Made by a program: the position numbers and the translations under genes | Notes under the pieces: generated by a model | Databases searched by the model: none | The model's input: only the letters and a program-made list of their open reading frames with translations | Told to the model about the DNA's origin: nothing | Virus record (IMG/VR): IMGVR_UViG_3300000116_000094 | Coordinates: 3,428 to 33,595 of that record | Direction: 5' to 3' (one strand) | Source of the DNA: a virus | Length of the DNA: 30,168 nucleotides | Shown here: positions 1 through 6,658 of the stretch, in pieces | Layout: each line of letters starts with the position of its first letter | Position numbering within the stretch: position 1 is the stretch's first letter

Positions 1-546
1 AATAACTTCTGCATCCAAGATCGTTCTAAGGCGGTTGAAGAACTTGGATGCCATTTCTGGTCTCTTTCCATTGGGGATTGAGAATTCAATGACTGCACAT
101 CTACTGTGGAGAGGTTCGATGATTTTGTTTTTGTAATTGCATGTGAAGATGAATCTGCAGTTGCCACTAAACTCCTCAGTAAACGCCCGTAAGAGGAGTT
201 GTACATCATGGGTTGTGTTATCTGCCTCATCAATGATGATGACTTTGTGTTTAGCAGTTGACGTAAGCGATACGGTCGAAGCGAAGTTTTTCGCATTGTT
301 TCTGACAGTATCGAGGAATCGTCCCTCATCGGATCCATTGATGACATAAACGTCTACTCCTAATTCGTTACATAATGCTTTTGCGATAGTAGTTTTACCA
401 CAACCTGCAGGTCCCGCAAGAAGTAGGTTGGGAACTTCACCATTATTCAAAAATTCCTTAAAGGTTTTTTTGATATCAGGTGGTAGTATACAATCCTCAA
501 TAGTTTTGGGTCGATACTTTTCAACCCAGAGAAATTCATCTCTCAT
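1..546 (-). CDS. 44: Sliding clamp loader ATPase subunit gp44, N-terminal 182 residues (3' end outside window)
   Basis: AAA+ ATPase of the phage DNA polymerase clamp loader, which with gp62 opens the gp45 ring and loads it on primer-template DNA. The translation starts MRDEFLWVEKYRPKT, the usual opening of clamp loader ATPases. Walker A is GPAGCGKT at about residues 45-52, Walker B IIIDEAD at about 103-109, and the SRC arginine-finger motif of clamp loaders is at 148-150. T4 gp44 is 319 residues, so a little over half is present; the frame is open to base 1. The start lies 2 bases after the stop of the glycosylase-like gene, with only a weak GGA upstream, so translation is probably coupled. 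It sits in the same operon as gp45, as in T4. Confidence 0.95.
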   Translation of the reverse strand, partial: MRDEFLWVEKYRPKTIEDCILPPDIKKTFKEFLNNGEVPNLLLAGPAGCGKTTIAKALCNELGVDVYVINGSDEGRFLDTVRNNAKNFASTVSLTSTAKHKVIIIDEADNTTHDVQLLLRAFTEEFSGNCRFIFTCNYKNKIIEPLHSRCAVIEFSIPNGKRPEMASKFFNRLRTILDAEVI

Positions 547-548
547 AA

Positions 549-1061
549 TTAAATCCAGTCAGGTTTACGATGGGGGAGACGAAGATAATTATCACACACC
601 CATGGTTTAGATGCAATATACATCTTGTATGCTTCGAGGGTAGAGATACTATCATCAAACTTAAACTCCTCAGGCATTGCGCGAACAAAAGGAGTATGAT
701 TATCCCATTTCACATAAGGAATGATTTCATCAGCAGCAAGGAGAGTCTTGAAGCAAGTATGGATTTTACCATATCGAGTAAAATACTCTTCACATAATGC
801 AAGACCATGAGCAAGTAACCATCTAGAGTTTGCTACAGTTTCATTCGCCCATTTAGTGCAAGGGTGATTACGGAATGCTCCTTTGTCCGTAGCATAGGGT
901 GTTCCATCTTTCTTAGGCAGTGTGCCATAACCATGCCCCCACTTGTCTGAGGCGACTATAGAGAGCATCTGGCAGGTCTCTAGAGGCATCTTGACGATGT
1001 GCTTGTCTGGTAGGACAGAAGCAGATTTCCGTGGATCTTGGTCAGTAACAAAGATGTTCAT
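549..1061 (-). CDS. Pyrimidine dimer DNA glycosylase-like protein (Pyr_excise type)
   Basis: A 170-residue protein starting MNIFVTDQDPRKSASVLPDK and continuing into HIVKMPLETCQML, a pattern I associate with a widespread phage family annotated as pyrimidine dimer glycosylase (DenV-like) or as hypothetical. Similarity to T4 DenV itself is not obvious by eye, so a repair function against UV photoproducts is family inference, not demonstrated. The start is the ATG at 1061, whose ATGA overlaps the stop of the upstream membrane-protein gene. A longer reading from a TTG at 1118 would run into that gene and is not supported. Position between clamp (gp45) and clamp loader (gp44) places it in the replication operon. 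Confidence 0.6.
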   Translation of the reverse strand: MNIFVTDQDPRKSASVLPDKHIVKMPLETCQMLSIVASDKWGHGYGTLPKKDGTPYATDKGAFRNHPCTKWANETVANSRWLLAHGLALCEEYFTRYGKIHTCFKTLLAADEIIPYVKWDNHTPFVRAMPEEFKFDDSISTLEAYKMYIASKPWVCDNYLRLPHRKPDWI

Positions 1062-1267
1062 AACAAATGCGATAGAGAGATCACTAGTAGGAATGTAACC
1101 ATAATAACGATGTCCCAAGATTTTGTCTTTATGAAGTAAGGAATTGAAATACTATCACCCACCATCTGTAATACTACACCAAGTGTTGTATTGATATGGA
1201 GGATAGTAAAGTAAGCAATGATCACAAGACCACTACCCAATACTCTCATTGGAACAGTGATGTTCAT
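1058..1267 (-). CDS. Small membrane protein between gp45 and the glycosylase-like gene
   Basis: A 69-residue protein with two or three hydrophobic stretches: about residues 9-21 (LGSGLVIIAYFTI), 28-36, and a clear C-terminal segment at about 52-69 (IVIMVTFLLVISL). I do not recognise the family. The gene is likely real because its ATG overlaps the gp45 stop by one base (TAATG) and its TGA overlaps the next ATG (ATGA), so it is exactly fitted into the operon. It would probably sit in the host inner membrane. Function unknown; phage small membrane proteins of this kind are often host-takeover or superinfection factors, but nothing in the sequence shows that here. Confidence 0.65.
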   Translation of the reverse strand: MNITVPMRVLGSGLVIIAYFTILHINTTLGVVLQMVGDSISIPYFIKTKSWDIVIMVTFLLVISLSHLL

Positions 1268-1929
1268 TAGAACGACGAGTCTGGTTCTAAAGCAATATAG
1301 TAAGTCAAATTATAATCGTTACTGACAAACCGTGACAAAAGTTTATTAGAGATTGCTACTTGGTAGGATCCAGGGAGAATTTTAATATTTTCAACTTTAA
1401 AATTAAAGCAAAACTCAGATTGAGTTTCTCCAACATTGACTTGAAAGTCGTTGGAAGTATCGTTCTTTTTATCATGAACAATAAGTTTGACAATACCATC
1501 TTCACCAACAACAGAAAGATCTGGAAGTTGGAACGCTAGAACTGCTTTGCGAACTTTATCTAATTGCTCAGAAGAAATCTGGAATTCAACATCTGTAGTT
1601 GGAAGAGTCAGTTCTTTATCAGGAGGTGTAACAATAACACTTGGATCTGCAAAGAAGTACTTAGATCTATTTTTACCCTCTCTAATAACTACATGACCAT
1701 CATTAGCAAAATCAAGTTCTGGTTTATTGTGAAGGAAAACTCCACGAAGGAACTGATTGAGATCATAGATTCCAAAATCTTTAGGAAAATCTTCTGGAAT
1801 ATCTGCTTCAGCAAGGATATTCTTCATCACAGAAATTGTACGAAGTTTGTTTCCTTTCTTAAATAGAATTGACTGATTAATATCAGAGAAGTTTTTAAGC
1901 AGGTTGATAGTCTTTTCAGAAAGTTTCAT
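1267..1929 (-). CDS. 45: DNA polymerase sliding clamp gp45
   Basis: Trimeric processivity clamp for the phage DNA polymerase; in T4 it also activates late transcription through the gp55/gp33 polymerase. The 220-residue translation begins MKLSEKTINLLKNFSDIN and ends YYIALEPDSSF, closely matching my memory of the T4 gp45 ends (MKLSKDTTALLKNFATIN and YVVALEADSTHDF; T4 length 228). The reading frame stays open up to 2097, but the start at 1929 is preferred because it matches the family start and has an AAGGA ribosome site 5 bases upstream. It overlaps the end of the DUF3310 gene by 14 bases. Confidence 0.93.
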   Translation of the reverse strand: MKLSEKTINLLKNFSDINQSILFKKGNKLRTISVMKNILAEADIPEDFPKDFGIYDLNQFLRGVFLHNKPELDFANDGHVVIREGKNRSKYFFADPSVIVTPPDKELTLPTTDVEFQISSEQLDKVRKAVLAFQLPDLSVVGEDGIVKLIVHDKKNDTSNDFQVNVGETQSEFCFNFKVENIKILPGSYQVAISNKLLSRFVSNDYNLTYYIALEPDSSF

Positions 1930-2509
1930 AGGATTCCTTAATTTCATTGTGTAGTCCAGAGAAATGATAAAGAAGAACGCAATAGTGAATTGCTTTAAGG
2001 ATGTCCATCTTGGACTTACCACCCTTCTTACCAAATCTGGAAAGGTATTTAATAGCATTAGAACGACAGAATGGTTCTGCGTCTCCAATAGCTTCAATTA
2101 AATCAAGAGTCTGAGTTTTGCTATCTTTAGAAGTGTAATGTGCTTTGTATGTTCCTGAGAGGTATTCACGAACCTCCTTCATAGTCAGGTCTTCTTCATA
2201 CTTCCAGAAACCATTCCTGGAAGTAGCATCAAGATTTAGGTCAATTGAACCTAGTGCTTCCATGTCACTATGTCCCCAAGGAGGCATATTATCCTCAGTA
2301 TTGAATGAAATTGTATCGTCACTCATAGTATAGTTAAAGTTTAATGTGTCTGGTGAACTAGTACCAGGGTTGCCCAGCATGCTGATTCTATCATGTTCCA
2401 AAAATTCTTGATTAGAATTTATCATGGGGTCAGTAAAAGGATTTGTTCGATTCAAATCATTACGACCATAATCGTAATAATGTTTTGAATACTTAGTTGT
2501 TTCTTTCAT
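1916..2509 (-). CDS. DUF3310-containing protein with long disordered N-terminus
   Basis: A 197-residue protein. The C-terminal part (about residues 118-185) carries the DUF3310 pattern: a YKAHY start, an LDLIEAIG helix, NAIKYLSRFGKKGG at 151-164, and a DILKAIHY helix at 169-176. In other phages this domain is often labelled 'nucleotide kinase', but it has no P-loop here and the biochemical role is unknown. The first 100 residues are polar, rich in Asn, Asp and Ser, and probably disordered. It is the first gene of a unit with gp45, the membrane protein, the glycosylase-like gene and gp44, behind a good sigma70-type promoter. The start at 2509 has no clear ribosome site (TTTGATTT precedes the ATG). 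Confidence 0.8.
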   Translation of the reverse strand: MKETTKYSKHYYDYGRNDLNRTNPFTDPMINSNQEFLEHDRISMLGNPGTSSPDTLNFNYTMSDDTISFNTEDNMPPWGHSDMEALGSIDLNLDATSRNGFWKYEEDLTMKEVREYLSGTYKAHYTSKDSKTQTLDLIEAIGDAEPFCRSNAIKYLSRFGKKGGKSKMDILKAIHYCVLLYHFSGLHNEIKESYETF

Positions 2510-2528
2510 AAATCAAATATCAAAGGAT

Positions 2529-2556
2529 TTGAAGGAAGGCACTAGAATCCTTCCTC
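2529..2556 (-). promoter_or_regulatory. Stem-loop in the 5' leader of the DUF3310/gp45 transcript
   Basis: The minus strand can pair AGGAAGG with CCTTCCT around a 9-base loop. It lies just downstream of the predicted -10 box, so it would sit at or near the 5' end of the mRNA, about 25-45 bases before the start codon. There is no T run after it, so a terminator for the preceding cobS-like gene is less likely than an mRNA-stabilising or translation-control hairpin. Confidence 0.4.
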
Positions 2557-2585
2557 AGTATATCAGTTAAGTGGCGAAGCGTCAA
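2557..2585 (-). promoter_or_regulatory. Sigma70-type promoter for DUF3310-gp45-gp44 unit
   Basis: On the minus strand TTGACG (2585-2580) and TATACT (2562-2557) are separated by exactly 17 bases, with TGA before the -10 giving an extended -10. This is one mismatch per box from the sigma70 consensus. It lies over the last codons of the cobS-like gene. Such a promoter would be read by host polymerase early in infection, fitting the replication genes downstream. Confidence 0.65.
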
Positions 2586-3657
2586 CGACATCAATCTCTC
2601 CAGGCATCTGGAAATCTGCATCAACCTTATCATAAAGTTCTATAAATGATTGCCTAGTCTCATCATCAAAACGATTGACACATACTTGAATTGATTTTGC
2701 CTTATCTTTGAAGATGCTAAAGGCACGGATAATATGAACTAGACGGCGGGTGCTGATAATTTCATCAATCCCACCATCATTAAAGGTCTTACGAATGATG
2801 TCTGCCCAATCCACAAGACGTTTGCAGAAGTCACGATCTTCCACGCCAAGATCTAAAGCAATACCCTCAAGAATTTTTTGTTCAATTGAAGGAGTTGGAT
2901 ATTCTTGTTCAAAGGTTACAGGAAACCTCTCAAGGAATGCTTCGTTAAGAACATTTGTTCCAATAAACCGACCATCTTCAGAACCCTTACCCTTAGTATT
3001 GGCAGTAGCAATGACGTTAAATCCATTTTTAGGTGTTACATACGTACCAATCTTCTTCAAGAACACCCCCTTACCCTCAAGGATTGATTGAAGACAAAGG
3101 ATTTTATTGGAGGCGAGGTCAACCTCATCAAGGAGCAAGATTGCTCCACGCTGGAGTGCTTCGATGACTGGACCATTATGCCAGACAGTGTTGCCGTCCA
3201 CAAGACGAAACCCACCAATAAGATCGTCTTCATCAGTTTCTACAGTAATGTTTACACGAATCAATTCACGACCGAGAGTAGCACATGCTTGCTCTACAGA
3301 GAACGTTTTACCATTGCCCGAAAGACCCGTAATAAACGTTGGATAAAATAGACGGGACTGAATAATTTTTTTAAGATCACCAAAGTTCCCAAACTTGACG
3401 AAGGTATCATCTTTATAAGGAATCAAGTTTTGCTCATCATTAGGCATAACAGGAGATGCCTGATATGTATGCTCTAGTTTTTCTTGAGCAGTAAGATTCC
3501 AACGACCACGAGAAACTTTACAATCCGATAGTTTATTTGTGATTGTTTGATAATTAGATCCGTTCATAGCACACCAAGCACGAATGTCCGCAGAAGTTAC
3601 GGACTCACCATATAGATTTTGAAGGGAGGATACGATGTACTCGGAAGTGAGAGACAT
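2563..3657 (-). CDS. cobS: MoxR/CobS-like AAA+ ATPase
   Basis: A 364-residue AAA+ ATPase. Walker A GLSGNGKT is at 111-118, Walker B LLLDEVD at 174-180, a sensor-1 Asn in ATANTKG near 220, and the arginine-finger stretch FLERF at 241-245. The family is routinely called CobS (cobaltochelatase subunit, vitamin B12 synthesis) in cyanophages, where it is near-universal. It also belongs to the MoxR group, which works with VWA-domain partners. Directly upstream is such a VWA protein with a protease motif, so a MoxR/VWA remodelling pair is at least as plausible as metal chelation; no CobN-like large subunit is present in this window. N-terminal residues 1-50 look like a small helical DNA- or partner-binding region. 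The leader resembles that of the upstream gene. Confidence 0.85.
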   Translation of the reverse strand: MSLTSEYIVSSLQNLYGESVTSADIRAWCAMNGSNYQTITNKLSDCKVSRGRWNLTAQEKLEHTYQASPVMPNDEQNLIPYKDDTFVKFGNFGDLKKIIQSRLFYPTFITGLSGNGKTFSVEQACATLGRELIRVNITVETDEDDLIGGFRLVDGNTVWHNGPVIEALQRGAILLLDEVDLASNKILCLQSILEGKGVFLKKIGTYVTPKNGFNVIATANTKGKGSEDGRFIGTNVLNEAFLERFPVTFEQEYPTPSIEQKILEGIALDLGVEDRDFCKRLVDWADIIRKTFNDGGIDEIISTRRLVHIIRAFSIFKDKAKSIQVCVNRFDDETRQSFIELYDKVDADFQMPGEIDVVDASPLN

Positions 3658-3685
3658 TTGATTGGTTTGAACTGAGGTTATTGTA
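3655..3685 (-). promoter_or_regulatory. Leader element of the cobS-like gene, shared with the cobT-like gene
   Basis: The 31 bases ending in the start ATG align without gaps to the same positions before the cobT-like start (5866-5896), with 21 identities including CAGTTCAAAC at 12-21. A TACAAT at the upstream end could be a -10 box. No Shine-Dalgarno sequence is present, so this element may be a promoter and translation start signal in one. Confidence 0.45.
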
Positions 3686-3689
3686 CTTG

Positions 3690-3716
3690 ATAAAATAGGG
3701 ATCCTAGGATCCCTAT
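3690..3716 (-). terminator. Perfect 22-base palindrome, likely terminator after the cobT-like gene
   Basis: Bases 3695-3716 read the same on both strands. As RNA from the minus strand it folds as ATAGGGATC, loop CTAG, GATCCCTAT, followed by TTTATC. It lies 19 bases after the stop of the cobT-like gene and before the leader of the cobS-like gene. The T run is short, so termination may be partial. A protein-binding site is the alternative, as the palindrome is perfect through its centre. Confidence 0.6.
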
Positions 3717-3735
3717 GTGGCAGTTTTGAAATTGG

Positions 3736-5868
3736 TTACGCAATTAGTTGAACAAATTCATTAAGTATTTTTTTATTAAATTTTTTAGTCTTAAGACTTT
3801 TAACAAATGCACTCTTAATCTGAGTCTTAGTTGCACATTCTTCAACTTCAAATGTTTGTTCTTGGGAGAGAGAAGATGCAGAAATAGCAAAATAAGAATG
3901 ATATCCAGAGTTTTTAATCACACATGATCGATTCTTTCTCCAAGATCTCTGGAGTTCATCAAACTCATCACCCCAACCAGTGTATCGTCTAATAAAACTA
4001 TTAGCATCGCGAGATGCAATTACACGCATACCAATAAAGTTAATATCAGAAAATTTATCCTTTAAGTGACGAAGAAGAGTGTCGGTAACATTCTGCCAAT
4101 TACCATTTAAAGAATACGTAGTTCCCATCTTGCGATCACGAATAAAACTAGTAGGACCAACCGAACGAATACCAAGATAAGGTTCATACTCCCAATGACG
4201 TTGAACAGTTTTATGAAATTTTAGTGGAGGAGCTTCACCATCAGTAAGAACTATACACTGAACCTTTTCAACATTATTATCCCTCTTAAATTTAGGAAGA
4301 ATCTCATGCAAACAAATAAGAGCATCATTCAAAGGAGTTCCTGAAAGAGTAAGACCTAAAGGAACTGGATAACTGGTATAGTAATTGCGATCAAATACTT
4401 CAGCAATACGATATATAGTTCGCATTTGGGTATCAAGTTCCTTTGCCCGAGTCTTACTTGTAAATAGATTTAATAATGAGAATTGCAAATAAACTTGAGC
4501 AACACCTTCACGCTCCTTATATGCTGGTTTAGGAGTAATTGCTTTATAAGTATCTCCAACCATCTCATATTTAATTTTAGGATAATCTGAAGTAAAAGCA
4601 TAAACATCAAAAGGAATATTTGTTTTTTTACAAAACCAAACTAAATTATACAATTGCTTGAGTGTATCTACAATAACATCTGCCATAGAACCAGACCAAT
4701 CAAGGATAAAAACAAGTCCATGATTTTTACCGTCAGAAAAAACACTTACTTTTTTAAATAAATCTTCACTATATTTGTACGTATGAAGTTTAGAAGTATC
4801 AAGAACACCTGTTCGGGAAACAGAGGAACGAGCATATGCGCTCGCAGATTTACGACACTCAAACTCCTTTATTAAATAATTAACTTCCTTTTGTGCAGAT
4901 TTTTTAAATTCGTTATAATGACTATCAACATTATCAAATACTTGAGGATTTCTGTCAAGAACTTCTTCCCACTCAGAAGGCACTTTAGAATATACCTCAG
5001 TATTACTAATAATAATACGATTAAGGTCTACTTTTGGGATTTCAATATAATCATTTTCAAAACTTTCCCTATCATCAATCAAATCTTTAAGTGATTCGTC
5101 AAAAGACTTCATAGTCTCAACATCAAATTCACCAATATCTTCTTCAGTTATCCCTTCAGATCCCTGAAGACCAGTATCGACAGAATCTTTGGTTCCTCCA
5201 TGGGATGATATTTCGGACTGGGATTCTGATTCTCCGCCCTTACTATCTGCCTCTTGTGGTTGGGAGGAAGACTGACCATTATTCTGCTGTAGTTGTATAT
5301 CTGTAAGGGACTCTTTTGATTCATTTTTACAATAGTTATAAATTTTTTCTGCTGCTAACAAAACATCATCAAATGTTTCGCAACCATTAACCATATCTAG
5401 GCATTCAAGTTCCTTTTGATTAAAATAAATAATATCAATATGATTGCCAATTTTACAACAAAGATTAATTTTATCTGCTAAGTTAAAACTATTCAGATCT
5501 TCATCTTCAATACCAAAAAAATCATCTTCAGAAAGTTGTTGGTAACCACGATAAAATGTTTTACTTAAACCACCATACCGACGCTTCATCATTTTTTCAA
5601 TACGAGCATCTTCAACAACATTAACAATTTGTGGGGGAATCTTTCTATCCTTAATCCAATCTATATCTGGTGTATATAGTGCATGACCAACTTCATGACC
5701 AACAAGAAGATCATAAACTGCGTTAGATGCATTCTTCCATTGAGGAAGAGTTAAAACACGAGTATGAACATTAAACTGTGCTGTTTGAATAGCACGATGC
5801 TCAACAACCAAGTCTTCGGTAGCAAGAAGTTTAGCAAGTTGTCCTTTGACTTCGTGGTTGACAGTCAT
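3736..5868 (-). CDS. CobT-like protein: HEXXH metalloprotease-like domain plus VWA domain
   Basis: A 710-residue protein. The N-terminal part has GHEVGHALYTP (His58, Glu59, His62), a zinc-binding HEXXH motif, followed by NVVEDARIE (83-91) with a likely third ligand or supporting acidic residues. Residues 190-245 are low-complexity, rich in Ser, Gln, Glu and Gly. The C-terminal VWA domain starts at VFILDWSGSMAD with the DxSxS metal-binding motif at 389-393. The N-terminal domain is that of a zincin protease and the whole resembles CobT-type partners of CobS/MoxR ATPases. The start is taken at the ATG at 5868 (MTVNHEVKG), because the frame further upstream opens only at a TTG and crosses a terminator-like hairpin. 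Substrate unknown; cytoplasmic, since no signal peptide is seen. Confidence 0.8.
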   Translation of the reverse strand: MTVNHEVKGQLAKLLATEDLVVEHRAIQTAQFNVHTRVLTLPQWKNASNAVYDLLVGHEVGHALYTPDIDWIKDRKIPPQIVNVVEDARIEKMMKRRYGGLSKTFYRGYQQLSEDDFFGIEDEDLNSFNLADKINLCCKIGNHIDIIYFNQKELECLDMVNGCETFDDVLLAAEKIYNYCKNESKESLTDIQLQQNNGQSSSQPQEADSKGGESESQSEISSHGGTKDSVDTGLQGSEGITEEDIGEFDVETMKSFDESLKDLIDDRESFENDYIEIPKVDLNRIIISNTEVYSKVPSEWEEVLDRNPQVFDNVDSHYNEFKKSAQKEVNYLIKEFECRKSASAYARSSVSRTGVLDTSKLHTYKYSEDLFKKVSVFSDGKNHGLVFILDWSGSMADVIVDTLKQLYNLVWFCKKTNIPFDVYAFTSDYPKIKYEMVGDTYKAITPKPAYKEREGVAQVYLQFSLLNLFTSKTRAKELDTQMRTIYRIAEVFDRNYYTSYPVPLGLTLSGTPLNDALICLHEILPKFKRDNNVEKVQCIVLTDGEAPPLKFHKTVQRHWEYEPYLGIRSVGPTSFIRDRKMGTTYSLNGNWQNVTDTLLRHLKDKFSDINFIGMRVIASRDANSFIRRYTGWGDEFDELQRSWRKNRSCVIKNSGYHSYFAISASSLSQEQTFEVEECATKTQIKSAFVKSLKTKKFNKKILNEFVQLIA

Positions 5869-5896
5869 TGAATTTGTTTGAACTGGATACAGTATA
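5866..5896 (-). promoter_or_regulatory. Leader element of the cobT-like gene, shared with the cobS-like gene
   Basis: TATACT, then CAGTTCAAAC and AATG at the same spacing as in front of the cobS-like gene (21 of 31 positions identical). No Shine-Dalgarno sequence lies before the ATG. It follows a hairpin with a T run, so it would be a natural place for a new transcript to begin; no convincing -35 box is seen. Confidence 0.45.
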
Positions 5897-5899
5897 TAC

Positions 5900-5923
5900 A
5901 AAAAGATGCCCCTTAGGACACCC
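5900..5923 (-). terminator. Probable terminator after the epimerase gene
   Basis: On the minus strand GGTGTCC pairs with GGGCATC around a TAAG loop (seven pairs including two G-U), followed by TTTTT. It lies 12 bases beyond the epimerase stop codon and before the cobT-like leader, separating the gp47/46/epimerase unit from the next one. Confidence 0.55.
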
Positions 5924-5935
5924 CACAGACACTAA

Positions 5936-6658
5936 TTAAACTGGCACAGTATCTAAAACATTGATAGTAGGAACCCATCCAGTACTACTCAGCAGACTAA
6001 TGTCCGCCACATTATCCTGCCTCTCACCAGGTGTCAAGTTTTTAACTGGCAAATGCCCCATTCCCATTTTTTTAGCAAGATCCTTAACAAACACAGACTT
6101 TCCAGAACCCACAGAAACTGGTCCACAAATATCACTGGTAGCAAGATAAGCAATAGCACGACAGACATCATGTACATGTATCCAATCTCTTTTATGATTA
6201 GTTACATAGGTTGCAGTTCTATCTTCAAGCATTCTATACATCATATCTGAGCGACTATCTGAACCATAAACCGTAGTGAATCGCATTCCAACTGAATTGT
6301 GTGGTGCCATCTGCTCATTAATCCACTTGGTCATTGCATATGGATTTTCCCAATATTCTTCTTCTACTGCACTGGAAGAAGCATAAAGGAGTCTGGTGTT
6401 TGTTTCTCTACACCAATCAAATAATTTTTTTGCTTTAATTACATTATTTTCATAAAACTTTTTAGGGTTCTCCAAACTCTCTCGAATATTAGCAAATGCT
6501 GCAAGATGAATGACTAGATCATAATCACCACCATCAAAATTTTCAACACCATCTGGTATATCAATACCGTCTATATTTGAATCTTTTAAATTGTCTTGAA
6601 AATAAGAAAATACATTTTTACCAATAAATCCTTTATGCCCAGTAATTAAAATTTTCAT
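5936..6658 (-). CDS. NAD-dependent epimerase/dehydratase (short-chain, extended type)
   Basis: A 240-residue Rossmann-fold protein. GHKGFIG at 7-13 is the dinucleotide-binding GxxGxxG, LAAFA lies at 52-56, a Ser-rich stretch ASSSAVE at 93-99 supplies the catalytic Ser, and Tyr107/Lys111 in NPYAMTK form the YxxxK pair. This is the nucleotide-sugar epimerase/dehydratase group; the exact sugar cannot be read from the sequence. At 240 residues it is shorter than typical members (about 300), with a trimmed C-terminal substrate domain. The start ATG overlaps the gp46 stop (ATGA), so it is co-translated with recombination genes. It may modify host or phage surface sugars or DNA-base sugar precursors; that is inference. 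Confidence 0.88.
   Translation of the reverse strand: MKILITGHKGFIGKNVFSYFQDNLKDSNIDGIDIPDGVENFDGGDYDLVIHLAAFANIRESLENPKKFYENNVIKAKKLFDWCRETNTRLLYASSSAVEEEYWENPYAMTKWINEQMAPHNSVGMRFTTVYGSDSRSDMMYRMLEDRTATYVTNHKRDWIHVHDVCRAIAYLATSDICGPVSVGSGKSVFVKDLAKKMGMGHLPVKNLTPGERQDNVADISLLSSTGWVPTINVLDTVPV

Noticed and set aside
1062-1118. Longer start of the glycosylase-like gene
   Set aside because: The upstream start is TTG and the extension overlaps the membrane protein gene; ATGA coupling supports 1061.
1930-2097. N-terminal extension of gp45 by 56 residues
   Set aside because: It lies over the DUF3310 coding region in another frame; the family start MKLS with a good ribosome site is at 1929.
3088-3351. 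Plus-strand ORFs opposite the cobS-like ATPase
   Set aside because: Shadows of the AAA+ core; no initiation signal.
5869-5901. Longer start of the cobT-like gene
   Set aside because: It begins with TTG and includes the shared leader element next to a terminator hairpin.
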